A DNA stretch of 64,000 nucleotides from Acidimicrobiales bacterium. GTDB taxonomy: Bacteria; Actinomycetota; Acidimicrobiia; Acidimicrobiales; Poriferisodalaceae. Within the stretch, counting starts at the first letter, position 1. The number at the start of each line of letters is the position of its first letter. A program made the translations under genes and the position numbers. Positions 1 through 8,735 of this stretch are shown piece after piece. The stretch lies in contig JAWKIQ010000002.1 of NCBI GenBank assembly GCA_041394185.1, positions 1,175,583 to 1,239,582 of the forward strand. The letters are read 5' to 3'. A model generated the notes under the pieces. It saw only the letters and a program-made list of their open reading frames with translations, was not told the DNA's origin and did not search any database.

Positions 1-52
1 CCGCATCCTGAAGCGTCGCAGACTGGCCGCCATGGCCGTCAACGCCGGCTGA
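1..52 (+). CDS. C-terminal tail of an upstream gene (partial)
   Basis: The second frame is open from the window edge and ends at TGA 50-52, giving a basic tail that reads LKRRRLAAMAVNAG. Only about sixteen codons are visible, so no function can be assigned. That it is coding at all is inferred from the open frame and the roughly 210-bp non-coding stretch that follows. Confidence 0.35.
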   Translation, partial: RILKRRRLAAMAVNAG

Positions 53-137
53 ACCCAGACCGCAAGGGTGCGTGTGACAGGTGTTACACGAGATCTGTAA
101 GCGCATTCATGCCTTCTGACCAGGCAGTTTGCCTTTC

Positions 138-182
138 GTTCACCTTTGTTCATGCCGTGTTCAGGTAACGAACAGCTGAACG
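138..182 (+). promoter_or_regulatory. PHO-box-like operator and promoter of the pst operon
   Basis: GTTCA occurs three times as a direct repeat, starting at 138, 148 and 159, and TGAAC follows in inverted orientation at 177-181. This 10-11 bp repeat layout is that of PHO boxes bound by PhoP/RegX3 regulators of actinobacteria. A -10-like TATCTA lies at 193-198, about 70 bp before pstS. The regulator is probably the RegX3 encoded at the end of the same cluster. I see nothing else in the 210-bp gap before pstS. Confidence 0.7.
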
Positions 183-264
183 CAATAAGCCATATCTAGG
201 TTGTCGCCTCGATGACCGCCCCAAGCCGGCGGTCCCGATGTATCCCGCCGAGGAGGCAACCCCC

Positions 265-1404
265 GTGAAGCAAACGAAGCGACTGGTCTGGTTCCTGACC
301 ATTGTCCTTTCCCTGAGCCTCGTCGCAGCCGCATGCGGCGATTCCGACGACTCGTCGAGCGATGATGGCGGCGCCACCACCACCGCTGCTGGCGACTCCG
401 GTTCTGATTCTGGCTCGATGGCCGGAACCCTGATCGGTGCAGGCGCCTCTTCGCAGAAAGCCGCGATGGACGCCTGGAAGGCAGGCTTCCAGACCGCTAA
501 CCCCGACGTCACCGTGAACTATGACCCCATCGGTTCGGGTGGCGGACGCGAGCAGTTCTTGTCCGGCGCCACGATGTTCGCCGGGTCGGACGCCTATCTC
601 GATGAGGAAGAACTCGCTGCTGCGGTCGATCGATGCCCAGGCGAGCGCGGTGCCATCAACCTGCCCCACTACATCTCTCCGGTTGCTGCCGCGTTCAATC
701 TTCCGGGCATCGAGACCCTCAACATGACGCCCGCCACGTTGGCAGGCATCTTCGCCGAGACCATCACCAACTGGAACGATGCGGCCATCGCCGCAGACAA
801 TCCAGGCGTCGAGCTGCCCGATCTGGCGATCAACCCGGTTCACCGCTCGGACAAGTCTGGTACCAGCGAGAACTTCACCGACTACCTCGCAGCTGCTGCT
901 CCCGACGTATGGACGTTCGGTCCGATCGAGGAATGGCCCGGCGATCTCGGTGGTGAGGGCGCCGACGGCACCTCTGGCGTCGTGGCCGCAATCACCGCCG
1001 GTGAGGGTTCGATCGGTTACGCAGACGCCAGCCAGGTGGCCGGTCTGGGAGCGGTGGCCATCAAGGTCGGTAACGAGTTCGTGGCCTTCACCCCCGAAGC
1101 AGCCGGTCGCATCGTCGATGTGTCGGAGGTCGTGGCCGGTCGTGGCGAGTTCGACTTCGCCATCGAAGTGAACCGCACGACCGAAGAGGCTGGCGTATAT
1201 CCAGTGGCCCTCGTTTCGTACCACATCGTCTGCCTCGACTATCCGACCCAGGAGGAGGCCGACCTGGTCAAGGCGTTCATGACCTACATCGGGTCGGCCG
1301 AGGGCCAGGCGACTTCCTCGGAGTTCGCCGGATCAGCCCCTATCAGCGATGAGTTCCGTCAGCGCCTCGCCGTAGCCATCGACGCCATCGGCGTCGCTGG
1401 CTGA
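265..1404 (+). CDS. pstS: Phosphate ABC transporter substrate-binding lipoprotein PstS
   Basis: Binds inorganic phosphate outside the membrane and delivers it to PstCAB. The GTG at 265 is chosen because AGGAGG (251-256) sits 8 nt upstream; an ATG at 238 would lengthen the signal peptide and has no such site. The 379-residue product starts with a basic signal peptide and a lipobox ending at Cys24 (LVAAAC), followed by an acidic Ser/Asp/Thr linker. Phosphate-contact motifs typical of the family are visible: GAGASSQ, GSGGGREQF and RSDKSGTSENF. It is first in the pst-pho cluster, directly behind the PHO-box-like repeats, and is followed by a strong hairpin that would favour excess PstS over the permease. 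Family assignment is firm. Confidence 0.93.
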   Translation: MKQTKRLVWFLTIVLSLSLVAAACGDSDDSSSDDGGATTTAAGDSGSDSGSMAGTLIGAGASSQKAAMDAWKAGFQTANPDVTVNYDPIGSGGGREQFLSGATMFAGSDAYLDEEELAAAVDRCPGERGAINLPHYISPVAAAFNLPGIETLNMTPATLAGIFAETITNWNDAAIAADNPGVELPDLAINPVHRSDKSGTSENFTDYLAAAAPDVWTFGPIEEWPGDLGGEGADGTSGVVAAITAGEGSIGYADASQVAGLGAVAIKVGNEFVAFTPEAAGRIVDVSEVVAGRGEFDFAIEVNRTTEEAGVYPVALVSYHIVCLDYPTQEEADLVKAFMTYIGSAEGQATSSEFAGSAPISDEFRQRLAVAIDAIGVAG

Positions 1405-1426
1405 GCCGTCGGCGAAGCGAACCAGG

Positions 1427-1458
1427 GCCCGGTGGCGTCGTCGATGGCGCCACCGGGC
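1427..1458 (+). terminator. Intercistronic hairpin after pstS
   Basis: A perfect 11-bp inverted repeat (arms 1427-1437 and 1448-1458, arm GCCCGGTGGCG, 10-nt loop) follows the pstS stop and is trailed by a T-rich stretch (CTCTTGCTCTTG). It lies inside the operon, 74 bp before pstC, so it probably acts as a partial terminator or 3' stabiliser raising pstS transcript over pstCAB. Confidence 0.65.
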
Positions 1459-1531
1459 TCTTGCTCTTGACGAGCTGTAAGCCGACGCCCCAACCTTGGG
1501 CGCTCGCTTCCAGCGACAAGGAGTGCTCACA

Positions 1532-2512
1532 TTGACCCTCACAGAAGCAGGGCCTGCCGAACCCACAGGAAGTACTCCTTCCGAGGGCGTCGCGTACAAG
1601 GCCCCGTCGTCGCTGGGCGATCGCCTGTTCAGCTTGACGGCCGTCGCGTCGGGAATAACCATCCTGGTGATCCTCGCGGGAGTGGCGATCTTCCTGTTCG
1701 CCGAGGCCCTGCCGACCTTCACCAACGACAGTTCCGCGATCGAGCCAGGCGACACGTTCTTCGAATATGTGGCGCCGTTGGTGTTCGGCACCGTCTGGGC
1801 TTCTGCCCTTGCACTGCTGTTGGCGACGCCTCCGGCGGTGTTCGTGGCTCTCTACATCAGCCACTACGCGCCGAAGCGACTGGCCCAATCACTCGGTGCT
1901 CTCGTCGACTTGTTGGCCGCCATTCCGAGCGTTGTATACGGCCTGTGGGGCATCTTCGTACTGGCGCCGGCACTCGCTCGTGGTCCCTATCCGTGGTTGG
2001 AGGACAACCTCGGATTCATCCCCTTGTTCGCCGGACCTACTTCGCCGTCTGGTCGGACCATGCTGACCGCCGCAATCGTCCTGGCTGTAATGATCTTGCC
2101 GATAATCACCGCGGTGTCGCGAGAGGTGTTCCTGCAGACCCCGAGGCTGCACGAAGAGGCGGCGTTCGCGCTGGGGGCCACCAAGTGGGAGATGATCAGG
2201 ATGGCTGTCTTTCCCTACGGGCGATCGGCGGTGATCAGCGGTGCGATGCTGGGCCTCGGCAGGGCGCTGGGCGAGACCATGGCAGTGGCTCTGGTCTTGT
2301 CCCCTGCAGATGTGATCAGCTTCAACACGATCTCGACCCAGAACTCGAACACCATCGCGGCGAACGTCGCACTCAAGTTCCCCGAATCGACGGGACTCGA
2401 GGTGAATCGCCTCATAGCAACCGGCTTGGTGTTGTTCGCCATCACGTTCGCAGTCAACTACTCGGCTCGGTGGGTCATCGAGCGTCGCGCCGAGTTCTCT
2501 GGAGCAAACTGA
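1532..2512 (+). CDS. pstC: Phosphate ABC transporter permease PstC
   Basis: One of the two membrane subunits forming the phosphate channel with PstA. The TTG at 1532 is chosen because AAGGAG (1518-1523) lies 8 nt upstream, giving a 326-residue protein; an earlier in-frame TTG at 1496 has no ribosome site. Hydrophobic segments span the chain, the first around LFSLTAVASGITILVILAGVA. The cytoplasmic coupling loop EEAAFALGATKWEMIRMAVFP and the downstream motif GLGRALGETMAV are typical of PstC. The stop codon overlaps the pstA start (TGATG). Confidence 0.92.
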   Translation: MTLTEAGPAEPTGSTPSEGVAYKAPSSLGDRLFSLTAVASGITILVILAGVAIFLFAEALPTFTNDSSAIEPGDTFFEYVAPLVFGTVWASALALLLATPPAVFVALYISHYAPKRLAQSLGALVDLLAAIPSVVYGLWGIFVLAPALARGPYPWLEDNLGFIPLFAGPTSPSGRTMLTAAIVLAVMILPIITAVSREVFLQTPRLHEEAAFALGATKWEMIRMAVFPYGRSAVISGAMLGLGRALGETMAVALVLSPADVISFNTISTQNSNTIAANVALKFPESTGLEVNRLIATGLVLFAITFAVNYSARWVIERRAEFSGAN

Positions 2513-3585
2513 TGGGCGTCACACTCGATCACAAGATGGATCTCGGACCCGAGCCCCTGCCCCAGATAAAGGTCGACCGCAAGATCGTCGCTGCGGTTGC
2601 GGTGTCTTCGACCTTGGCGGGCGTCGTGATCTCGTTGCTGCTGATGGGACGGTTCAGCATCGCCATGACGATGCTGCTGTCGTTCATCATGTACCTGATC
2701 TCGATCTACGCCCTCACGCGCAAGCTCGAGGACGCTCGCGAGGCGAGCAACAAGCTGATGGCAGGCGTGGTCACGGGCTCGTTCGCACTCATCGTGTTTC
2801 CCCTCGTCTCCGTGCTTTGGACCGTGGTCTCCAAAGGTGCGGCCCGATTCGACACGATGTTCTTCTCCGAGAGCCTCAGAAACGTACTGGGCGACGGTGG
2901 AGGCGGCCAGCATGCGATTGCGGGCACTCTGATCGTCACCGGCATCGCCGCTGTGCTCTCGGTGCCCATCGGCATCATGGTCGCCGTCTATCTTGTCGAG
3001 TACGGTCGAGGGCCGCTGGCCAAGGCCGTCACCCGCATGGTTGATGTGATGACCGGTATTCCCTCGATCGTTGCCGGCCTGTTTGCCTACGCACTATTTG
3101 TGTTGTTCACCGGCCCCGGGCACCGATCGGGGATGGCTGGTGGTGTGGCACTGGCCGTCTTGATGATGCCCATCGTCGTTCGGACCTCCGAGGAGATGCT
3201 GAGGCTGGTTCCCAACGAACTGCGCGAAGCCTCGTATGCGCTCGGGGTGACCAAGTGGAGGACGATCGTGAAGGTCGTCATCCCCACAGCGATCGCCGGA
3301 ATCCTCACCGGCGTCACGCTGGCGATTGCCAGGGTTGTGGGTGAGACGGCGCCGCTGCTGGTTACAGCCGGCCTCGCCGACAGTCTGCACACCGACCCGT
3401 TCAGCGGCCGAATGACCACCCTGGCCACGATGGCCTACTACTCGTACAAGACTCCGGGCGTTCCACCTCAGGCGAGCTACGACCGCGGCTGGACGGCCGC
3501 CCTCGTGCTGGTGCTGATCGTGGCCTTGTTGTTCGCGATCGCGCGCCTGCTTGCACGAGTTCTCAAACCCAAGGGGCTCCGATGA
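2512..3585 (+). CDS. pstA: Phosphate ABC transporter permease PstA
   Basis: Second channel subunit of the Pst transporter. ATG 2512 overlaps the pstC stop and has GGAG at 2501-2504, implying translational coupling. The 357-residue product has a roughly 70-residue N-terminal extension with two predicted membrane helices before the conserved permease core; most PstA proteins are nearer 280-300 residues. The coupling loop reads REASYALGVTKWRTIVKVV, followed by IARVVGETAPLLVTAG. The 3' end overlaps pstB by 4 bases (ATGA). Confidence 0.92.
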   Translation: MGVTLDHKMDLGPEPLPQIKVDRKIVAAVAVSSTLAGVVISLLLMGRFSIAMTMLLSFIMYLISIYALTRKLEDAREASNKLMAGVVTGSFALIVFPLVSVLWTVVSKGAARFDTMFFSESLRNVLGDGGGGQHAIAGTLIVTGIAAVLSVPIGIMVAVYLVEYGRGPLAKAVTRMVDVMTGIPSIVAGLFAYALFVLFTGPGHRSGMAGGVALAVLMMPIVVRTSEEMLRLVPNELREASYALGVTKWRTIVKVVIPTAIAGILTGVTLAIARVVGETAPLLVTAGLADSLHTDPFSGRMTTLATMAYYSYKTPGVPPQASYDRGWTAALVLVLIVALLFAIARLLARVLKPKGLR

Positions 3586-4496
3586 CAGACCAGACACACT
3601 CGATCGATTTGGCAGACCTGGAGCGACCGATCGAAATGAACGAAGCTAGGCAGATGTCTGAAGACTCGACCGACAGCCAGAAGGCGACAGCCAAGGTCGC
3701 TGAACCAGCACGCGACTCGGGTCACCGAATCCGCGTGGACGACCTCGACATCTACTACGGCGACTTCCTGGCGGTGTCGTCGGTCAGCATGGAGATCGAG
3801 CCCCAAAGCATCACAGCCCTGATCGGCCCATCCGGCTGCGGTAAGTCGACCTTCTTGCGTTCGCTCAACCGGATGCACGAGGTGATTCCGGGCGCCCGGG
3901 TTCATGGCACAGTCGAGCTCAATGGTGTCGATCTCTACGGTCCGGGTGTGGACCCGGTGGCCGTGCGCCGCAAAATCGGCATGGTGTTCCAGAAGCCCAA
4001 CCCGTTCCCGACGATGTCGATATACGAGAACGTTTTGGCTGGGATGCGCCTCAACTCGCGTCGTATGTCCAAATCGGAAGCAGACGGCATAGTCGAGAAG
4101 TCGCTGCGCGGCGCCAACCTCTGGGAAGAGGTCAAGGACCGTCTCGACAAGCCCGGAAGCGGGCTCTCGGGTGGTCAGCAACAGCGTCTGTGCATCGCCC
4201 GCACCATCGCAGTAGAGCCCGAGGTCGTATTGATGGACGAGCCATGCTCGGCTCTGGACCCGATCTCGACTTTCGCTATCGAGGCCCTCATGATGGAGCT
4301 GAAGGAGAAGTACACCATCGTCATCGTGACCCACAACATGCAGCAGGCGGCGCGGGTCAGCGACATGACGGGCTTCTTCAACATCGAAGGCACCGGCAAA
4401 CCGGGCAAACTGGTCGAATACGGCCTTACGGATCGGATCTTCTCCAATCCGACCCAGAAGGCAACCGCCGACTATGTGACCGGACGATTCGGCTGA
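3582..4496 (+). CDS. pstB: Phosphate ABC transporter ATP-binding protein PstB
   Basis: ATPase powering phosphate import. Walker A is GPSGCGKS, the ABC signature is LSGGQQQRLCIAR and Walker B is VVLMDEPCSALDP, followed by the H-loop IVIVTHN. At 304 residues it carries about 45 extra acidic, probably disordered N-terminal residues before IRVDDLDIYYG, where usual PstB starts; ATG 3582 is kept because of its ATGA overlap with pstA, but an internal start (for example Met at residue 13 or 19) is possible. Confidence 0.93.
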   Translation: MTDQTHSIDLADLERPIEMNEARQMSEDSTDSQKATAKVAEPARDSGHRIRVDDLDIYYGDFLAVSSVSMEIEPQSITALIGPSGCGKSTFLRSLNRMHEVIPGARVHGTVELNGVDLYGPGVDPVAVRRKIGMVFQKPNPFPTMSIYENVLAGMRLNSRRMSKSEADGIVEKSLRGANLWEEVKDRLDKPGSGLSGGQQQRLCIARTIAVEPEVVLMDEPCSALDPISTFAIEALMMELKEKYTIVIVTHNMQQAARVSDMTGFFNIEGTGKPGKLVEYGLTDRIFSNPTQKATADYVTGRFG

Positions 4497-4530
4497 TGGG
4501 AGCCATCGGCACCAGGGGGAGGGCAGCTTC

Positions 4531-5244
4531 GTGAGCGAAGACACCAGGAGTGCATTCCACAAGGATCTGGCGGCGGTCAGCCGCAGCCTGGGTGAGATGG
4601 CCGCATTGGTCACCGAGGGCATCGGAAAGGTCACTGCGGCCCTCTTGTCGAGCGACGTGTCGTCTGCCGATCAGATCGTTGCCTCCGATGACGACCTCGA
4701 CCTCATCGCTCTCGAAACAGAAGAGCAGATCGTCCTGATCATGGCCACCCAGGCCCCGGTCGCGGCCGATCTGCGCGAGGCGGTGACCGACCTGAAGATG
4801 GTCGGCGAGATCGAGCGCAGCGGTGATCTCGTGACCAACATCGCCAAGGCGATCCCGCGGATCCACGGCACCGAGCTCGATCCGCAACTGCGCGGCCTGA
4901 TATCGCAGATGTCAGAGCAGTGTGTGTGGCTCTTCGGTCACGCGATGGACTCCTACAACGATCGCGACGCGGGCTTGGCCAAGATCTTGCACGAGCTCGA
5001 CGACCGTCTCGATGATCTCCACGACGAGTACATCCAGGGCATCTTCGACTCTCGCAGCCAGCACGTATTGAACACCCAACAGGCTCTGCAGTTGGCGGTG
5101 ATCGGCCGCTTCTACGAGCGCATCGGCGACCACGCCGTGAACATCGCCGAGCGGGTCGAGTACCTGGTTACCGGGTCGCTTCCCGAGCATGCAGGTGCTG
5201 CAAGGGCCAAGGCCCGGCGCGACGGTGCGGGGTCCGGAGACTGA
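4531..5244 (+). CDS. phoU: Phosphate signalling protein PhoU
   Basis: Connects PstB activity to the histidine kinase and represses the regulon when phosphate is ample. The GTG start has a purine-rich GGGGGAGGG at 4515-4523. The 237-residue, all-helical product contains the two PhoU repeats with the metal-binding pattern ETEEQIVLIMATQAPVAADL in the first half and RFYERIGDHAVNIAERVEYL near the end. It is the fifth gene of the cluster and its stop lies one base before the senX3 start. Identification is clear. Confidence 0.92.
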   Translation: MSEDTRSAFHKDLAAVSRSLGEMAALVTEGIGKVTAALLSSDVSSADQIVASDDDLDLIALETEEQIVLIMATQAPVAADLREAVTDLKMVGEIERSGDLVTNIAKAIPRIHGTELDPQLRGLISQMSEQCVWLFGHAMDSYNDRDAGLAKILHELDDRLDDLHDEYIQGIFDSRSQHVLNTQQALQLAVIGRFYERIGDHAVNIAERVEYLVTGSLPEHAGAARAKARRDGAGSGD

Positions 5245-5245
5245 C

Positions 5246-6442
5246 ATGACGGCGCTGGCGATCGTCGCCTGTGTGGTGGCGCTTGCCTCGTTCATCCTCT
5301 ACTTGGCCGAGCGTCGCCGGCTAGCAAACCTGTTGGCGGAGCTCTCAGGAAGGGTCGGCCTAGGCGCTACTCGACCCGGCGGCGCTGAGCTGGTTCGCCA
5401 GATCGAGCGGCTCCAACACGACCACAGAGCCTGTTCGCTCGAGCGTGACGTACTGGCGACGGCGCTTCGCAGCGTCGAGGTGGGTGTCAGGGTCGTCGGC
5501 GAGAACGGGTCGGTCCTGGCGTCGAACCGTTTCGCCAGCGAGGTCATGCAGGGCCGCCAAGGCCTGGCGCTCGTCCGGGCCGCTGCCGAGCGCCTGGGCG
5601 ACGACGCCTTGAGGGGGGTTCCGGGCACCGAACCGATACATATCGTCGGCCCGCCCCCGCGGTCGATCAAGGTCGATGCTGCACCCCTGGCCGTGGATGG
5701 CTCGGTTGCCGGAGCGGTGGTGGTTTTCACCGACACCAGCAACGACGAACGCATCAGCCGAATCAGGCGCGACTTCGTGGCCAACCTTAGTCACGAGCTG
5801 AAGACGCCGGTTGCCGCCATCGGCCTGCTGGTCGAGACGCTCGACGGCGAGACCGACGATTCGGTCAGACAGCGCCTGCTGAGCTCGGTGTCGACCGAGG
5901 CAGATCGTGTCGCTGCGATCATCGACGACCTGCTCGACCTCTCGCGGCTCGAGTTCGAGCGCGATATCCGCACCGACCGGGTCGATGCGTATGGCGTCAT
6001 CGGCGAGGCCGCAGATCGGGTTGCGCTGCAGTCGCGGACCCGCGATGTACCCGTCGAGATCGTCGGCGAACGCGACGTGTGGGTTCAGGCAGATCGCGAT
6101 CTGCTGGTGCATGCCGTCGCGAACCTGCTCGACAACGCCATCAAGTACTCGCCAGAGGGGTCGAAGGTTCAGGTAGGAGCCGAACACCTCGATGACGCGG
6201 TCGAGTTCTATGTGCGCGATCAGGGGATAGGTATCCCTGCCGAAGACCTCGAACGAATCTTCGAACGCTTCTATCGCGTCGACAGGGCTCGCAGCCGAGC
6301 CACCGGCGGCACGGGCCTGGGCCTGTCGATCGTCCGGCACATTGCAGCCAATCACGGGGGCGACGTGCGCGTCGTTTCGCGTGAGGGCGCGGGCTCGACC
6401 TTCACAATCTCGATTCCGGAGGATGAACCAGATGCCAGCTGA
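5246..6442 (+). CDS. senX3: Phosphate-sensing histidine kinase, SenX3/PhoR type
   Basis: Membrane-bound sensor kinase of the phosphate response. ATG 5246 follows GGAGA (5236-5240), one base after the phoU stop. A single hydrophobic segment (residues about 1-19) anchors the protein with no extracellular sensor; a PAS-like region follows (about 75-175). The phosphoacceptor motif is NLSHELKTPVAAI; the ATP-binding domain shows DNAIKYSPEGSKV (N box), DQGIGIPAEDLERIFERF (G1/F box) and GGTGLGLSIVRHI (G2). Lack of a periplasmic domain fits sensing through PstSCAB-PhoU. The last codons overlap the regX3 start. Confidence 0.88.
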   Translation: MTALAIVACVVALASFILYLAERRRLANLLAELSGRVGLGATRPGGAELVRQIERLQHDHRACSLERDVLATALRSVEVGVRVVGENGSVLASNRFASEVMQGRQGLALVRAAAERLGDDALRGVPGTEPIHIVGPPPRSIKVDAAPLAVDGSVAGAVVVFTDTSNDERISRIRRDFVANLSHELKTPVAAIGLLVETLDGETDDSVRQRLLSSVSTEADRVAAIIDDLLDLSRLEFERDIRTDRVDAYGVIGEAADRVALQSRTRDVPVEIVGERDVWVQADRDLLVHAVANLLDNAIKYSPEGSKVQVGAEHLDDAVEFYVRDQGIGIPAEDLERIFERFYRVDRARSRATGGTGLGLSIVRHIAANHGGDVRVVSREGAGSTFTISIPEDEPDAS

Positions 6443-7136
6443 GATCGACGTTCTCGTCGTCGATGACGAGCCCGCCTTTCTGGAGGCGCTCGAGGCCGGG
6501 CTGCGCCGGGAAGGGTTTCGAGTTCACCCTGCAGCCGACGGTGTCCAGGCCCTCGAGATGTTCGAGAGCCTCAACCCCGACCTGGTGCTGCTGGACGTGA
6601 TGTTGCCCAAGATGTCAGGGCTGGACGTGTGCCGTGAGGTGCGAAAGACGTCGGCGGTGCCGATCATCATGGTCTCGGCGAAGGGCTCCGAGATCGACGC
6701 TGTTCTGGGTCTAGAAATGGGCGCAGACGACTATGTGACCAAGCCCTACCGGCTGCGTGAGTTGGTCGCCCGCATGAGGGCCGTCTTGCGCCGCCAGGGC
6801 GGCGGCCCTGCCGAGTTGGTCGTCGAGGACGATCAGACCATCGAGGTGTCGGGAATCGTCCTGGATCTCGGCCGTCACGAGGTGCGTGTCGGCGGGGCTC
6901 CCGTGCACCTTCCCCTGAAGGAATTCGAGCTGCTCGAGCACCTGATGGACAACGCGGGGCGGGTGGTGCCGCGGGGTTCGTTGATCGATGTCGTGTGGGG
7001 CCACGACTACGTAGGCGACACCAAGACGCTCGACGTCCACATCAAGCGTCTGCGCAAGCGGCTGGGCGAGCAGGGCTCCAACGAGCTCATCACCACCGTG
7101 CGTGGGGTCGGGTATCGGTTCGAGCGCAGCGGCTGA
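6432..7136 (+). CDS. regX3: Phosphate response regulator, OmpR family (RegX3/PhoP type)
   Basis: DNA-binding partner of the adjacent kinase. ATG 6432 is selected because GGAGG (6418-6422) sits 9 nt upstream; the ATG at 6423 abuts that site. The 234-residue chain has a receiver domain (acidic pocket VDDEPAF, phosphoacceptor Asp in LVLLDVMLPKMSG, Lys in YVTKPYRLREL) and a winged-helix effector domain ending LDVHIKRLRKRLG and TTVRGVGYRFE. Likely binds the PHO-box-like repeats at 138-182 and so autoregulates the whole cluster. No further pst or pho gene follows. Confidence 0.9.
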   Translation: MPAEIDVLVVDDEPAFLEALEAGLRREGFRVHPAADGVQALEMFESLNPDLVLLDVMLPKMSGLDVCREVRKTSAVPIIMVSAKGSEIDAVLGLEMGADDYVTKPYRLRELVARMRAVLRRQGGGPAELVVEDDQTIEVSGIVLDLGRHEVRVGGAPVHLPLKEFELLEHLMDNAGRVVPRGSLIDVVWGHDYVGDTKTLDVHIKRLRKRLGEQGSNELITTVRGVGYRFERSG

Positions 7137-7223
7137 CGCATGCAGTGAACCGCGCCCCGCGGCGAGACGCCTGCCGGGGTCGTTGGGGTAGCGTCATCGT
7201 CGCCAAAGACTGGAGAGGTCTCG

Positions 7224-8714
7224 ATGAGGATTCGTCGTGAGGGTGAGTCGCGCCGTGCCGCCGGGTCGCGTGGCGAGCGCATGAATGCTCCCAAGCGCCG
7301 TTCGGGTGGTGTCCGTGGGCCCGCGTTGGGTGGCGCGGGTGGCGGTTTGGGCAATCTGGGCAAGGGCGGTGGTGTCGCGGGCATCCTGATCGCTTTGGTG
7401 GTGGCCTTCCTCGCCATGCGCGGTGGCGGCGGCACCACGTCGACAACAGGCGACGGAGACGTCGTTGGCCAGCGGACCCAACTTGTCGACGTGGACAAGA
7501 CGACCCGTTCGACCCTGTCGGGAGCCGAGCGAGACGATCTCGACCGGTTCCTCCAGGCGACGGTCGACGACCTGCTGGTCTTCTGGACAGACGAGTATCC
7601 AGACGTTTACGGGGCACGATTCGAACCGCTCAGCGCGATCTTCCCGTTCGACCCGACGGGCAACCAGCAGATCAGCTGTGGCCAGCCGCTCGATCCGCGG
7701 ATCTTGAACAGCAATGCGATCTACTGCCCGCCCGAGGACTACATCACCTGGGACGACAACTTCCTGATCCCGAACTTCTACGCCAACTTCGGCAAGGCCG
7801 CCGTAGGGGTGGTCCTGGCTCATGAGTACGGTCATGCCGTCCAGACGCGAGGTGGCCTCGACGCGGCACCCATCATCCGAGACCTCCAGGCAGACTGTTT
7901 CGCAGGTGCATGGATCAGGCGAGCCATCGACGGATCTGGACAGGTGGAGCTGGGCGAGAACGATCTCGAGGGGGCCGTCTCGGGCTTCTTGTTGTTGCGT
8001 GACCCGCCCGGAAACCCCACCGACAGCCAAAGCGCTCACGGCTCGGCCTTCGACCGGGTGAACGCCTTCCAAAGCGGGTACACCGACGGGGCTGCCCGCT
8101 GCCGTGACTTCGCCACCGAGGGTGTCGAGATCGTCGACATCGCCCTCGAGCAGGGGGACGTTGGCGGCGGCAATCTGGCCTTCCAGGATGCTGTCGACGC
8201 CGTTGTGGCCGACCTCGACGAGTTCTGGCAGCCGTTCTTCGCCCAGGCCGGGTTGGGTTCGGGCATCTCGGCTAGATGGTTCGAGGGTTCGGCCATCCCG
8301 TGCCCAGACTCTGGCTCTGACGGACAGGTCTTCCACTATTGCGCCAGCGATGCCTCGGTGCAGTTGAACCAGGCAACGCTGGCGCGGCTGCACGCCGACA
8401 TCGGCGACTTCTCGACCGGGCTACACCTGGCTCGCCTGTACGGCGAAGCGGCTGCGACCGAGGCTGGTGTGGCCGACCGCACCGGCCTGGTGGCCGACTG
8501 TCTGGCTGGAGTGTGGGCCGGAAACGTTGCCTACGAGTCGACGAGAGCTCTCGAGCTGACCGGCGGCGACCTGGACGAGGCGTTGGCCACATTGATCGAT
8601 GACCCCGAACGCGCCGACGCGGCGTCTTTGTTCGACCGCGTCGACGCGTTTAAACGGGGTTTCTTCCTCGAGGGAGGTTCTGGTACAGCCGCCTCCGTCG
8701 AGTTCTGCAGCTAG
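7224..8714 (+). CDS. Neutral zinc metallopeptidase (YpfJ-like) with duplicated, inactivated second domain
   Basis: ATG 7224 has GGAGAGG at 7212-7218. The N-terminus is basic and Gly-rich, then one membrane helix (GILIALVVAFLAMRGG), placing the bulk outside the cytoplasm. The first domain has the zinc motif HEYGH (residues 200-204), then DLQADCFAGAW and FDRVNAFQSGY. A second domain repeats the same order (an FW motif, a Cys pair, LVADCLAGVWAG, FDRVDAFKRGF), but the zinc motif position reads RLYGE (404-408), so this copy cannot bind zinc in the usual way. Usual members have one domain of about 280 residues. Function of the peptidase is unknown. Confidence 0.8.
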   Translation: MRIRREGESRRAAGSRGERMNAPKRRSGGVRGPALGGAGGGLGNLGKGGGVAGILIALVVAFLAMRGGGGTTSTTGDGDVVGQRTQLVDVDKTTRSTLSGAERDDLDRFLQATVDDLLVFWTDEYPDVYGARFEPLSAIFPFDPTGNQQISCGQPLDPRILNSNAIYCPPEDYITWDDNFLIPNFYANFGKAAVGVVLAHEYGHAVQTRGGLDAAPIIRDLQADCFAGAWIRRAIDGSGQVELGENDLEGAVSGFLLLRDPPGNPTDSQSAHGSAFDRVNAFQSGYTDGAARCRDFATEGVEIVDIALEQGDVGGGNLAFQDAVDAVVADLDEFWQPFFAQAGLGSGISARWFEGSAIPCPDSGSDGQVFHYCASDASVQLNQATLARLHADIGDFSTGLHLARLYGEAAATEAGVADRTGLVADCLAGVWAGNVAYESTRALELTGGDLDEALATLIDDPERADAASLFDRVDAFKRGFFLEGGSGTAASVEFCS

Positions 8715-8735
8715 GCCCACCAGGGCCCAGGCCTC

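Noticed and set aside
196..1224. Long minus-strand frame opposite pstS
   Set aside because: Shadow of pstS; no recognisable protein features.
3477..4634. 385-codon minus-strand frame opposite pstB
   Set aside because: Antisense shadow of a strongly conserved ABC gene; composition not protein-like.
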